From: Brachyhypopomus gauderio
Lineage: Eukaryota > Chordata > Actinopteri > Gymnotiformes > Hypopomidae
Assembly: GCF_052324685.1 (NCBI RefSeq)
Contig: NC_135212.1
Coordinates: 23,846,816-23,910,815, forward strand
DNA length: 64,000 nucleotides
Reading direction: 5' to 3'
Below are positions 25,223-38,300 of the stretch, in pieces. Position numbers and translations under genes: made by a program. Position 1 is the stretch's first letter, and the number at the start of each line of letters is the position of its first letter. The notes under the pieces were generated by a model that was not told where the DNA came from, made no database searches, and saw nothing but the letters and a program-made list of their open reading frames with translations.

Positions 25223-28200
25223 GTGGAAGGACATGCGGGTCAGCTGGTCTTTGGGGAGCTGAAAGGAAAGCAGTGTGTCTGCATGCAAGGCCGATTTCAC
25301 TTCTATGAGGGTTATAATACTGCCACAGTGAGTATCATCTTCATTCACAGTAAGCAAAGCTGTGCACAGAGGGCATATGCACGCATTCCTCATTATCCTG
25401 TCATACCATCTGTGCACCAGAAATAACACAGCGCTTGCAAAATAAAAGCCTTTAGCAATAACTGGCAAGAACTGACACCAGAAAAAAACAACAAAAAATA
25501 AATAAAATAAAGTAAAATGGCATTATAACTCATAGAGGACCTTGAAGACTGTTTAAGATATTTTTACACAATAGACTTTTTAAGTTCTTTTGAGACTTAT
25601 AAGGTAAAGTGTAGCACAGACGGATGGAGCTGAAGACCGTAGGTCATCAAATTTATCCTCCTGAGGATCTTAAAGGGATCAGTAAACCAGGGACTTATCT
25701 TCTTAAGGTGAAAGAGGAGATTAATTTCTTTGGGTCCAAAGGCTGATAATCTGGGCTTCTCTGCAACAGTGACCAGGTTGGGTCTTGCCCCTCCAAATTG
25801 CCATCTTCAGTTGATTGTTAGCAAAGGCTCAAGCTTCCTCACATCTCCAGAACCAAACACCAGAGTGCATAACTCAGATGTAGATCAATCAAGCTGCCTG
25901 TCACAACAGATTCAACCATTCCTGAAAGATTTGTGCAATTATTACCCCAGTGCAATTCAAGGGGAATATTAAACTTAATAGTTGAACTTATCTGAAATTA
26001 TTGATGAGCAAGGAAGACACTGGAAATGTGGGAGTGCTGGACACTTGACTTTGTGAGACCAGAATATCTCTAGTGTGGGCTCAGTCATGGTGACAGGTGT
26101 GGAGCTACATTCATTTGATGTGCCATTTTCAAGTCAAACATGGACATGAACAGAGTTTATAAAACAGGAAATGCTGCAATGGGAAAGTTATACAGTCCCT
26201 TGAGGATAAATCAGAGATAGAAAGGGCTGCCTGCTTTTCACAGAGTAACAGGGTGTTGATCAGCCTTTCAAATATCCACATAAATCTAGATGCTAGAAGC
26301 ATAGGCAATAATTTAATGACATAGAATGATCAAGGAAACACGTGGACTTGGACGGTCCCTCTGATGAGCAAGAATAGCACCACTAAACAATCACAGGTCA
26401 AGTCAGAAATAAACAGGCATATGTAAGCAGTAATGATGAATCAAACAGAGAGCAGACCCTCAGTGTGGGGATGTGCTGCCAGGAACATGTATCAAGGCAA
26501 TTCAAATGCAAGAAAACATGTCAGCACTGGGCCTTTGGATGCTGGTAAGTTTCAATCAAGCTTGGATCTGAGGATCAGAATATGAACATGAGTGAAATCA
26601 AAAGGTTTTTACATTATCTCAGAATCATGGGACTCAAAGTAGCAGGTCCAGAGCTCACCAGAGACATTATTAGGATTGGTAATGGAAATACACAAATCCT
26701 TCAATAGGAGGGTTACTGATCTGAGATCAGAACTACTGCTGTCTGGTGCTTTAAGAATGCTCATCAAGAATCATTATACTTGCACAGCTTTTTAGAGTTC
26801 AAAATCCATAATGACTCTCAGGGGTGTGTTTTTCAATAGCAATTATTTTTTGTGGTTTATGAATACCTTTAAGAATGATGTAACTTTAACAATGCCAGGT
26901 TTGCAAGTGCTTCCAAAAATGTCTTATTCTCCAAAATTACAAACATGTTTTAAGCAGTTCTTTGTTGGTTTGTTTCATGTGAATGAAATTATTTACATCA
27001 GGGTTTACATTGTTTAAACTGTGGGATAAAATCAGGCACACTAGAAACTCACTCGTGAAAACATAGTCTGGTATAGCCAGATGTTGCTTGTTCAGAAAGC
27101 AAGTTTCCTTCAGATCTCAATACAAGATTCAAAGTTCAGCTATCTTGTCTATCTTGGACTTTCACATGTTAGGCAGTTTATGCTGATGGAAGCTGAGTGA
27201 GGCAAAGGGGGTCAATAATGCTGTAGTTTACACTTCAGACCATCATAAACCTCAATACTGACACAAAGGTTATTCAACATTTAACTGCTTCCACTTCTTC
27301 TTAAGCAGGAGTTTTAGGAAGGTCTGTATAACCTAGAGAAAGCACATAGTTAACCTTTGACAACCTTGGACACCTCAATGTAATAATGTTGCTCTTTAAC
27401 TTTTAAGACCACATAACTTTTTGAATTCTTGAACTATGATCTGTAGTTAAAGTCTACTCTGTGGTTATAAGCACTATAATGTAATTCATCTTAATGTATT
27501 CATCTATTGTGATTCAGCATAAATAACATGAATTATTAAGTTTTTTTTTCACAAAATGTATCTAAAATACAAATACATTTAATAATATGTACAGCTGCAT
27601 TTTCATGCTGCTTATTTAATCTCCTTATTGAGCACTTTCCTTTTGACCCCCCCCCCCCCCCCACTCTCCCTCCGAAGGCAACATACCCAGTGCGTGTGTT
27701 CTTTCTCTTGGGAGTGGAGACTCTGATCGTAACAAACGCTGCTGGGGGGATAAACCCCCATTTTAAAGTGGGAGACATCATGTTGATCAAGGATCACATC
27801 AACTTCCCTGGATTTGCAGGCCAAAATCCTCTGTGTGGTCATAATGATGACAGGTGAGACACGGCTGGTTACTAACATGCTCTGATACAATACATTCTGA
27901 AATACAGTGCATTGTCCATTCACTGCAACTGCTACAACTGGAATTGTTGGGCTGCATCTGTGATGAGTTGCTTGCATTCTTAACCAGCTCCAAAATGCAA
28001 ATGCTAATAGATCACTGCTGTCCTGCTCTTGCTCTGCGAAATATCCAACCCTGTTTCAGAAATCTGCATCATGATGCATTGTAAGGCTAATGTTTCTGGA
28101 TGCAGAATGCTACATGCTGATTAATGGTTATAGATCCCTAAGCTGCAGTCATCGTGAATTTTGCAGATTTGGCGTGCGTTTTCCTTGCATGTCAGATGCG

Positions 28201-28957
28201 TATGATAAAGACTTGGCCCAGCTGACTAGGCAGATAGCCAAGGAGCAGGGCTGCGACTCCCTCTTCCACCATGGAGTCTACTGCATGCTGGCTGGACCCA
28301 CCTTTGAAACAGTGGCTGAGTGTAAAATGCTTCACTTACTGGGGGCCGATGCTGTAGGTGCGTTCACAAGCCACACATATTCACTGTGGAGAAGTGTTGT
28401 CCTTGCATACCTCACTAACTGTGTAGCATGAGTCTCAATCAGGTAATTGTACTACGATGGATTAGAAAATTGGTCAGTAATTTTATGGTTGACGTTTTTT
28501 TGTCAGTTAAATTTTAAAAGTACATTTAAAATGACCCACATTAGGGAAGCTACTCTAATATTGACAGGAGAGTGCTGTCCTGTCCTGCCCAGTTATCCTG
28601 TCTTCGCAGCAGCACAGGACAGCAAATCAGTTTAGCCACATATTCATCACAACAGCTTGCTCAACAGCTACAGTGTGCATTAATAAGAAGGTGCAGATGG
28701 TCTTGGTTGGTTTTCATCCGCTAACCCTGTGCTCCACGGGTCCATGTGCCTTTGCTCCAGGGATGAGCACGGTGCCCGAGGTGGTGGTGGCCCGGCACTG
28801 CGGCCTCCGTGTGCTCGGCCTCTCCCTCATCACCAACGCAGTGGTGTCCGACTATGACAGTGAGAGGCGTGCCGTCCACGAGGAAGTCCTGGAGACCACC
28901 CGCATGCGTACCGAAGAACTCCAGAGCCTGGTGAGAAGTGTGGTGGAAAAGATGTAA
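22314..28957 (+). CDS. pnp: Purine nucleoside phosphorylase, 286 aa, six exons
   Basis: This trimeric cytosolic enzyme splits inosine and guanosine with phosphate to the base and ribose-1-phosphate (purine salvage). Exons: 22314-22336, 24448-24617, 25224-25327, 27678-27853, 28167-28357 and 28761-28957. Phases fit throughout, and 286 aa compares with 289 in human. Exon 1 is only 23 nt (MSASSLC plus two bases of Ser8) but has a strong donor CAG|GTAAGA and the right phase for exon 2 ([14 protein letters not shown]). All main active-site residues are present with an offset of four from human: Ser37, His68, Arg88, His90, Tyr92, Asn119-Ala120, Phe204-Glu205, Met223, Asn247 and His261. Teleosts have several PNP paralogues (pnp4, 5, 6 series) and I cannot tell which this is. 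Exon 1 is the least certain part. Confidence 0.93.
22900..23300. other. CpG-richer segment in PNP intron 1, possible promoter
   Basis: The segment is richer in CpG than its surroundings. It contains AAAATGGACGCCGCC (22956 on) and CCGGAAGC on the minus strand (about 23271), which resemble YY1- and ETS-type promoter motifs. A minus-strand open frame (23265-23017, starting [10 protein letters not shown]) covers most of it but matches no family I know and has no partner exon. It could be an alternative PNP promoter, the start of an antisense RNA, or chance. Confidence 0.3.
23554..23639. repeat. Compound ACT / AAT trinucleotide array
   Basis: About ten ACT units run directly into about twenty AAT units, within PNP intron 1. 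Confidence 0.97.
24137..24172. repeat. TG array followed by 21 G
   Basis: A short TG run leads into an uninterrupted G run at 24152-24172, in PNP intron 1 about 275 bp before exon 2. It can form a G-quadruplex in principle. Confidence 0.95.
24922..25085. repeat. Minisatellite, 12/24-bp unit (CACCCACTGCTA/G)
   Basis: Alternating CACCCACTGCTA and CACCCACTGCTG units make a 24-bp higher-order repeat of about seven copies in PNP intron 2. A 12-bp unit keeps every frame open, so the long open frames on both strands here ([23 protein letters not shown]) are repeat artefacts and not proteins. Confidence 0.95.
25187..25223 (+). promoter_or_regulatory. CT microsatellite serving as polypyrimidine tract of PNP exon 3
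   Basis: A TC run of about 33 bp ends in TGTAG directly at the exon 3 acceptor (25223/25224), so a variable array supplies the whole pyrimidine tract. Confidence 0.85.
27647..27662. repeat. C16 homopolymer before PNP exon 4
   Basis: Sixteen C bases, about 15 bp ahead of the exon 4 acceptor (CTCCGAAG|GCA), forming most of its pyrimidine tract. Confidence 0.95.
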
Positions 28958-29702
28958 AACGCTGTCTTTTCCTGGTGCCTGAGCAACTGAAACCGTATGG
29001 AAACCCTTTGTAGCCAAAAGAGCATTTAACCCAATGCAAAGCACAGATAGGAAGCTAGGTAAGCTAGGTGCAACACCACGCACTTGTCTGAAATGTCCAT
29101 ATGTTTATTATGGTCATTCTACCTCCGTATTCTCTTGCCTTGGAACAATGACTCAAACAGGAACTTTCTTTTGTACTCTTGTTGCTACTAATCAATGCTG
29201 AAGTAAAATACAGTAAAATACAGTAATACAAGTAATGCAATTATTCGTTAATCATAAAAGCACACTCGTTTAAGTAATTATATCTAATAAATATTAAATT
29301 ACCTGTACTGTATATTATTATTATTAAAAGTAGAGGTAATGCGAAGGTGTCTTTCGCTAGAGAACACTCAGAATAATATATGACCATAAATTGTAAAAAG
29401 AATCTGTGTTCATTTCTCAAACTGTGCTCAGTTATGTATAAAGTAACTACTTCAGGTGCTAATATTTTAGAAGTATGTGTTTTTGGACATGCATATCATC
29501 AATAGTCAGTAACACTGGAATGGGAGATACAGTATAAGAATCTAAATGTGCACATATGTTTTTAGATCAAGCCAGATGTTTTCAATTAACAAATGCTAAT
29601 GTAATCAAAATGTTTTAAAATGTAAAATGTATTTGAGTTGTTACTACTGAATGACCTATTTTGAAGTTAGAAAATATTAAGCAATTATGCTTTTTTATCT
29701 AA

Positions 29703-29768
29703 AATAAAGCACTGCAAGTTATGTATTTTGCTAATTATATGAAGAATATTGTATCTTGTGCAAATAAA
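29703..29768 (+). terminator. Candidate PNP polyadenylation signals
   Basis: AATAAA occurs at 29703-29708 and 29763-29768, about 750-810 bp past the PNP stop codon. Other AATAAA matches nearby are also possible because the area is AT-rich. Confidence 0.45.
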
Positions 29769-29961
29769 CATGGCACTCTAATCTTTCCCCTGAAATAAAT
29801 ATAGTTGTATGTAATGTATGTACATACATATACACAAAAATACAAATATGCATGCTTTTTATGTTAACATGGATTTCAAAGAAAAAAAATCACATATTTT
29901 GCAGAATCATATGTGATAATCAGCAGAATACTGATCCCCCAGTAATGCAAATCATTATCTA

Positions 29962-29962
<1 letters not shown>

Positions 29963-30025
<63 letters not shown>

Positions 30026-30028
30026 CAC
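29963..30028. repeat. TG/GC-type microsatellite
   Basis: About 28 TG units followed by GCGCGCGC, in the PNP-calb2 intergenic region; alternating purine-pyrimidine sequence that can adopt Z-DNA. Confidence 0.95.
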
Positions 30029-31981
30029 GTTGAGTGCAAACATGGCATACATTCTATGAGTAACATTACTGAATGTAAAGGCATCCCACCTCACCCCCCG
30101 TGTTATTGATTGTTTATGCTGACCTGTCCTACAAGCAGAGCTGTGAAGTTTACAGTAGACATTTCTCAAGGGATGAGGGTAAGATCCTCCCGCTGTTATA
30201 CATGAAGAGAGACATACTCGCTGTAAATGGAAAACCCAATGAAACGTGATTACATTTGAGATAATGGCTTCTGTGGACGTGTGGGGAATAAACCCGTCTT
30301 GGCCGACTGCTGAGCATTCAGTAACTGTAGTTCAGATGAAGGCCAGGAAATGACACAATCAAGAGGAAAAGAAGATTACTGCTTTCAAAATGGGTGATGT
30401 GGTGTTTTGTTGATTTAGATCACTCAAAAGCATCTCTCACAACAAAATTGATATTCCTGAAACCTTTAATAAGATGGTTCTGAAAAAGAGATCTGAATCA
30501 CATTTCTTGTGCCAAACTAAAGCCCTTATTCAGCACTTCATTTCATCACATCTTTGCCACTGGCTAGCGCAGTGGAAACTGCCTGGCGTGATGACCTGTG
30601 CGCTACCTCTGCTGTTCTCTAGGTTATAATATACAGCGCTCAGACAAAATAATTCAGGTGACTGGGTTGCTCTCATGGGTTCTTTCATAATGGCTCTCAC
30701 TCAGCTCTACAGAGACACCTCATTATGTCTACTTTGACACAACTGCAGTAGAGCTCTTAGGTGTTTGTCTCTCAGGGATTTAAAGGCAGTGGTCCACTAA
30801 TAGTCTCAGCCATTCTCGTTCCTGTTGTGTCCTTTGTCACGGGTTTGCATCTCACCGATTCTCCATCATCATGCTGATTCATTTGAGCAGATTCTCAGCT
30901 GTCCCACTGTGGGCACTGCGATGGAGAACCTCTGCAGAAAGGCAAGCACACGTCAGCCTGTCAGCGTTCTCTGAACAGAACCGTCCCAGAACACCACGCT
31001 TTTGTCTGGGCCGGTACTGAACCGAGTAGCCCTTATATTGACATGAGGAGTCTTGTCATTCACTGACTGTACTTGGGAACATTACATGTCATTTCTTTGG
31101 TTTTCACGGTCATGGTGAATGACTTGAAATAAAAATACTGGGTCTTATATATCCAGTACTATCTGAAAGAAAAAAGTGTCAAAATTTGTAGCAGTATTGA
31201 GAAATCAATGGAATAACACTAGTGACCTCTAAGGTATAGTTATAAATATTGACGACTGTGGGTCTTGGTCAGGGACACAGTTCAATGGCTAGAGCCAGAT
31301 GGTGATGGGAAGAATCTTTTCCTTGTAATACTGAGTTTTAACTGGCCAGGACACCATTAAATATGAATTATGGATTATGACCCAACAGTTCTTTGACCTG
31401 CAGCCACTCTGGGAGATTTATTTCACAAGGTTATTAGAATAACATAATGTGAGGAAGATGAGCCTATGTTGTTTTATGTGACAGTGAGTGTGCTAAAGTG
31501 TCCCATACTGTGAGTTGATTAGATTGATGAGATGAAGAAGTTCTGCTCTTGCATTTTTAATCTCACTAATCAAGTGCAATGAGACAATATAGTGCACTAA
31601 CACATACGTGTTTCTTGTACTGCTTTAACACCTGTATCACAAATGTCTTAAATGATCTATAGCTGTGTTTCTTATAAATTAAATATTTGTGGCTGCAGCT
31701 TGGTCATCCATCTGCTGTGTTATCGGTTCAAAGGTTTTGCAAGAATATCCTTAGCACTTCTTCGAAATTACATGCAGCCTTTTTAAGATCAGCTGCTATT
31801 GTCAACTCCATGGGCAGACAGGAAGAGTAGTTATGCCCCGGGTTATCTGATATCTACACGACAAAAGCATCATCCAGTGTGCTTTGAATGTGACAGCAAG
31901 GTAGCATGATCAGAGCGGGGCAGGTAGTCAATAACGCATCTGGCGGCCCAGTCGCCTGGTGTTCGGCTGGGGTATCAGTGG

Positions 31982-32009
31982 GGGGCCTGCTGATGGGTGA
32001 GCAGGCCCC
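31982..32009. other. Perfect 10-bp stem-loop
   Basis: GGGGCCTGCT (31982-31991) and AGCAGGCCCC (32000-32009) are exact reverse complements around an 8-base loop GATGGGTG. It lies in non-coding, fairly GC-rich DNA 3.3 kb upstream of calb2. Confidence 0.85.
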
Positions 32010-32621
32010 TTGTGCAGCCTTTGTTCAACATGGATGTCTCAGCCTATTTCCTTTGCCTCTTTTGTCACCGTGCAATTGAGTCGGTGTTTATTGAGGAGGC
32101 AAGGAGAGATGGATTTTCATTTTAAAATAAGATGTGCCGCCGTGGGAGATGTGATTGAGACACTGACACCCCTCCACTGAGATATATGCACGGCTGTTCA
32201 CACTTCTAGCTCTTTTTCTATTTTCTCCTATATTACATTCTTCTACTGAGATCTCCCTGTCTCTGTCTCTCTCCCTCTATCTGATGTCAGTCGTCCGTGG
32301 TGGAGAAAATACATTACTGTGTCTATCTTACAGTAAGTAAAGTCTCCGGGTCTGAAGTGGCCCCATCTCCAAGGATGACACTCAGTGCAGGCCTGCACAG
32401 AGGATACAGGGAGTTTGCCATAACATGTTCAGCTTCCTAATGCATGCTGTGTCCCTTTGGGTGATCTCTTCTCCCCTTCCTGTCTGTTATATGAGTGTCT
32501 CTTCATCAGAGTCTCATCTCACCTATTAAAAGTTGCAGTGCTGATTAGAAAGAGACAAAAACGAGACAAAGAGACATAAAGGTCTGGGTGGGCAGAGTGG
32601 GAATGTCTGAAAATGTAAAAA

Positions 32622-32623
<2 letters not shown>

Positions 32624-32687
<64 letters not shown>

Positions 32688-32728
32688 TGTGTGTGTGCGT
32701 GTGTGTGTGTGTGCGTGCGTGCGTGCGA
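32624..32728. repeat. Compound TG / TGCG microsatellite
   Basis: TG units, then about eight TGCG-type units, then TG and TGCG again, over about 105 bp. Open frames across it are artefacts. Confidence 0.95.
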
Positions 32729-34580
32729 AAATGTTATTTTCACAAATTCATATTTATATTTTCCTGTTGCATATTTAAAAACATGATTATTTCATGTGTA
32801 TTAAAAGCAATGGTTTACTAGATATTGATCAAAATGGAACGGGTGAGTCTGAGATGCCTCTGTGTTTCAGGGATGAGGAGGAGTCAACTCAGGTGACACT
32901 TTGAATAATACAGAACAAACCAATTTAAGGACTTTCTCAGATGAGAACAGGTTTGCACATACTCCTGTCACATTCCTGAACATCCCAACATCCATTCTGG
33001 AAACTGTGAGCCATTTGCTCTGATATCCACTGCTCTACTGCATAATGCAGAAGCCGGCTGGCCCAAGACTACGGCACTGTGACCCATTCACTAATGGCCA
33101 TAGCACACAGCATCCAAAATGCTTCTATGGGCAGTTCTGTGAGATGTGCTGTAAAAGCCTGAGAAAACCTCTCCTACTGGGGAGATCCAGTGTACGTCAG
33201 AGGTGAAGTGTCATGTTAGTTAGGCAGGGGAATATTACTCCAGGAGTGAATCTGAGTTTGTTGACTTGAATAGTGAAGAATGGAACTACAGCATCATTAT
33301 CTGCCACTCATTCTATACCTTCTTTCTCCTCAGATCTCTCATTCTGTCAATCTTACAACCTGATTGCAACCTGTTTATTGCATGTAACCCTAACCATTTG
33401 TATCTTTTCATAGACATAAAGTCAAAAGAGCATATTGTTATTGTGAGACTGTGCTGCTGTAAGCCGATCCCCATCCATTTCAGCTCCACTGGAGCTGCAG
33501 ACGACAAAGGTTTTCTCCAGGTCATTCATATTTCAGCACCAATTAGGAACCAGGCTGCCATTGCTCTGGCCTTCCAAGACCAGGATGCCACTTTCCCTCA
33601 TCATACATACCACCAATCAGCAGTGCCCTTAAGATGAAGGTGAAGCAGTGTGGTAAATGACTTCTCCCTATAATACTAAATCCTGAGTACTATATTAGCT
33701 CCTGAGGCTGATTCTCGGCACTGCTCGGGTGAACCTGCACGACACACTCAGAACGTTCTCCACCATGGTCCCATGGACCCAGTGCTCTGTGCAATTTTAT
33801 GTGTTTCCTGCTCCAACATAGGAGGCATTAAACACGTCAGCTCATAACGAAGGTCTTTAAGAGTTTATCTACAAAGGGTTCAGTTCACCTAAGGGCCGAC
33901 AAATGTAATATGGATACAAAAAAGGAGATTGATCATGTTCATGCACTCTTATCCAAATGCAAAATACAAGGCAAGACAAAAGCTGCACGGGTTATTCATT
34001 ATACAAATCCATAACTTACACGAGAGCCCTCTACTCTGCCGGTATAAAACATTAATCAAAGACCTGTGTTGATTAAACAGTGACTCTCAGACAGTTACCA
34101 CCTTTGCCCCTCTTCAAAATCTGTCACTTAGCTATGAGCTTGCACTTGTAATACAAAATCAGTGTCCCGGAAAAAAAAAACCTCCCCAGAGACGGACCTC
34201 TTGGGAACATGTGAAGTGTGATTAGTGCGTGGAAATCTAATTAATTTGGCTTTGCTAGAGTTAGTTCAGGAAAACACTTGAAAATTGACGTTAAACCTTC
34301 TTGAGCAGCGCATACACGTCTCCTGTCGTTCAGTCGGGAGAAAGCGCGTTGTAATTATCGCTGAGCTGTCAGTCCCTGCAGCAGGCGAGCATCAGGATGT
34401 TTCTCACATACTCACGTGACTCAGGCCGTCTTTCAGGGGATAGTACTAATCCGTGTGGATGAACGTGATGGCCAATGATGCTTCAGGCACAGTCTGAAGC
34501 CACTCATTGCTCACTATGGTAAATACCTCAATGAGGTGCTCATGTGATCAGTTATTTGCAAAAAAAAAAAAAAAACACAA

Positions 34581-34614
34581 TTTCTCTCTCTCTCTCTCTC
34601 TGCTGTCTCACTCA

Positions 34615-34705
<91 letters not shown>

Positions 34706-34740
34706 TCACACATCCATTGATTCACACACATACACTCTCA
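34581..34740. repeat. CT then CA microsatellite upstream of calb2
   Basis: A TC array (about 34581-34600) is followed by a CA array of about 85 bp (to about 34700) and looser CA-rich sequence, about 600 bp upstream of the calb2 ATG. Confidence 0.95.
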
Positions 34741-35029
34741 CGCACACACCTTTGCCCCCAGGTCCCCATTTAAACAGGGGAAACCATGGCAGTGTCATGC
34801 TTTCAACGTTACATTGTTCACACATATAATGTGTTCACAGGCCTATACCAAAAGCTTGCTCTGTACTTTCATAGCATGCAAAATGTTGCAGAATGAAGAA
34901 ATGCTTGGATGAGCTTGACAACAAGAATATTTTTTCTTCCTATAAAGCTATTTGTTCCTGTATGTAAGTTTTAGGTATTATTTACATAATTGAGTTTGGG
35001 GAGACCAATTTATAATGCCGGTGTTCAGT

Positions 35030-35343
35030 GTCTGGGTACAGAACAACGCCTGACCCAGTTGAAGTTTTTCGGAAGGTCTCGGTGCGCTGAGCATCGCTTT
35101 ACGCATGAAGAGAGGAGGGTTTCACGTCCCTAGCCACATACCACGCATCAGCAGATGCGCGCAAGCTGAGCCTGACGGTACTGGGGCTACTGCGCCACCT
35201 GCACGCTACTGGAAGGATTGCAGCGTTTTCGCTCATTTAAAAGCACCGGCAGCGCACGGTTGGTAACAGTGAGAATCGGTGTCTGACAAAGTAAACGTTC
35301 ACCGGGGATTTTCTTGCGTACAAGGGAGAAATAAACGAAAAGC
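35030..35343 (+). promoter_or_regulatory. Candidate calb2 promoter and 5' UTR
   Basis: A GC-richer stretch leads up to the calb2 start codon. ATTTAAAAGC at about 35236-35245 resembles a TATA box about 100 bp before the ATG, which would give a 5' UTR of about 70 bp. The start site is inferred only from spacing. Confidence 0.4.
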
Positions 35344-38300
35344 ATGGCAAACAAAGCGCAACAGCCTCCTTATCTTCACTTGGCGGAACTGACGGCATCC
35401 CAGTTCCTTGAAATCTGGAAACATTTTGATACCGATGGTGAGTAAGGAACAAAGTTATCCAAAGGTATTGTACATGATTACTGTTGACTAAGTGAGACGC
35501 TCCCAAGGACGTTTGAAAAAGATAAAAAATTTAAAGGGTATTGAGATTTCACAGTAGATGAACAAAATATTATTCCAAGACATTTTTGAGGAAATGTTTT
35601 CATTAACATGTGAGAAAGGAAAATATATTAAAGGACAAGTTGTTATATTCTTAGTCCGTACACAGACGTACTGGCATAGTTGGATCGCGCTTTTGTCACT
35701 TGACCTCAGAGTTCATATGCTACTGTGGTCTTATCGGATTTTGTTTTATACTTATCAAGAATTACTCATTGTTGTTGAGAATTTATTTACGATAGATTTC
35801 AAGATGACTCCAGACAAATTTAGCAGACGTTGCCTTAGTAACACAAGAACTCCACAGAAAGCCTCGTGTTCATTAGTGAAGAATATCATGAAAAAGGATG
35901 AACATCAGATTTAAGTGAACTAACTGGAAAAGTGTCTGCAATCTTTGAACCTCTAGATTTAATTTAAAGTCGTGATACACTGGTCCAGACGGAATCCAAG
36001 TTTAGCTTAAGTGGTGAACCGCAATGTGGTATGGTGCGCTATGGCACAGAGAAGTCCACGCATCGGTGATTATAAACTGTACTGCTTGTCGTATACAAGT
36101 TCAACCTTTGCAATATGTTCTGCTGTGTGGACGAGTTCACTTCACCAGCACTGTACAGGCAGGCTGCGCAAATCTGTTCCATAACGCGTGCGGGTTGACA
36201 GAGCGGACTTGGCACAGGTGACGGTTTGGCCGTTGGGCGACAACTTAAATTCCGCTGTTTCATAGGTCTGTAGATAAAGTTTGAGAATAAACAATTTTAA
36301 GGAAAAATCTTTAAGCCATTACACATTTTTTTAATTGTTGGACGATGTTTGGGGTATTTTGGGGGGTCTAGCAAAACAGGCCAATATAATTGAACGTGGA
36401 ATGATAAGACGGCTAATTTATAATAGATATTAAATGTATGAAAGCAAACTGAAAAGAAGTCATTTAAACCACAATATCATGTATCGTATATAAGAATTAT
36501 CAAAGTCTTCGACGTGGTGGGCTTCTATAGCTAATAAATAGTGAGCTTTATACCAGTCCATTAATTTGGATTTTAACGAATACATGGGGCCCAGAGATAA
36601 GAATAGTGTCTATAGCCATAGTTTGTTTCAAATTAATGTTCTGTACGGTAATTAAAACAATAAACTATGAAAATAAACGTCTTCTCAAGTCAATTCGTTT
36701 GTTGGCACGTTAAAAGACCTATGGCATCTTTAGAACAAAGTAATAAATCAACCTATAGTTTTGTATGGGATACCTGTGTATTAAGTACATTCACTTATAT
36801 TCATTCACCCTACAGACCCTCTGTATTTGCATTAATGGTTTAAAGGATCGGAGTTTATTGCCAATCATTTATTGTGAAATTTTAAGAATTTCCAAGAGCA
36901 TTTGGCTTTATATTAATTATTACAAAAGGGAATTTTGCTGTAGAAATGGATTCCACTTAATTACAATAAAGGGCCCCAATCTCAGCAAAGTCCAGTTCCA
37001 AAGCAATCCTATAAGGCATTCAAAAGTCTCTATTTTTACTTGACTAGCTCTGTTCTACCAATATCTGTTATGGGCTTATGAGCAGTGGCGGAGCCAAAGG
37101 GGGGGCAGGGGTGGCAATTGCCACCCCCAAGAGAGCCCTTGCCACCCCACTGGAAATGGTAATCTTAAGAGAAAATATGTGTTTCCTTTCGTTCATCATT
37201 TGTATATGGACCCCTCTGATAAAGCCTTGGTCACCCTTTGGCCACCCCTTGAAAAAAAGTCTAGCTCCACCACTGCTTATGAGATAACTAGATGGCATGG
37301 ATATGAGTCCAAATTGGCTACAGAAAATAAATTAATACTACATACTATTGTCAAATATTGGTGAAAATACTAATACATAATATAAGATAATGAATGTGCT
37401 TAAATCATTTGACTACCATATTTATTTATTTTTATCAGTTACCATATTTATCAGTAAAACTATTTCAAACCATTGGTTTTGTAGTAAATCATGCACACAT
37501 TCTAGAATCATGAAATGCGTATTGTATGTATTTCTCTGCTGTGGATAATCTGTTTCATTGTATTGAAAATGAATCAAGTACAATTAACTGTTTTAATTGC
37601 AAATTGAATGTAATGCAAAGGAATAGCCGTTCATATATCATTAGGAATAAAAACAGCAATTGGTTTCTCCCTACATATGCCAGGGTATTTGGATAAAATG
37701 TAATTAAAGTGGATGACCTCACTATTCATCACAATAGACCAATTAAGTACTCAATTGCACTGAGCTGAGTCAGAACTCAATGTATAATCAATGTGCAGTT
37801 GTTGAGATAATGAAAGTCACAGGGCATTGCTGGCACTGCAGTGGTTTAGCATATTGGCATATGTCTCCTATTTGTACACACTGTATTTGTTTATTAGTTT
37901 GTGGGTATTGTAAATACCAGAGAGAGAGAGAGAAAGATAGAGAGCTTGATTTTCGTTCTGTAAATGCCACTGTTGTAAAATGAATTGAAAGTCTCTAGAG
38001 AGACTGTTCAAACATGTTGCATTTACAGTAGCCCTTCATCTTAATCTGTTTAATCTGCATATACATGCACAGATTTCCTTTATTTCCTGATACGGGAAAT
38101 TGCGCACAGGTAAAAAAAAAATATATATATATATATTATATATGAAAGTCTCTAGAGATTGAAGGATTGAAGATAGAAGATAGACTGTTCAATATATATA
38201 TATAATGGCAAATTGGGTTGGAATCTCAATAGTTCCCATTTTAGTCTTTTCGACTAAGTTAAACTTAAAAGGTAACCACAGAACCCACAGAAGGTTTCCC

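Larger units (their letters stand above)
28958..35343. other. PNP 3' region and PNP-calb2 intergenic DNA
   Basis: The first part is PNP 3' UTR. From about 30150 to 34500 the base composition is more balanced and repeats are sparse, which could mean regulatory DNA of calb2. No open frame here has family features or splice partners. Microsatellites at 29963, 32624 and 34580 are listed separately. Confidence 0.55.

Noticed and set aside
24872-25223. Long His-Pro-Leu or Cys-Thr-His reading frames on both strands
   Set aside because: Produced by a 12-bp minisatellite that keeps all frames open; it lies inside PNP intron 2.
27612-27977. Minus-strand 121-residue frame
   Set aside because: Antisense shadow of PNP exon 4.
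28721-29083. Minus-strand 120-residue frame
   Set aside because: Antisense shadow of PNP exon 6.
33266-33637. Plus-strand 123-residue frame upstream of calb2
   Set aside because: No domain, low conservation signals by eye, no convincing flanking splice sites or relation to calb2.
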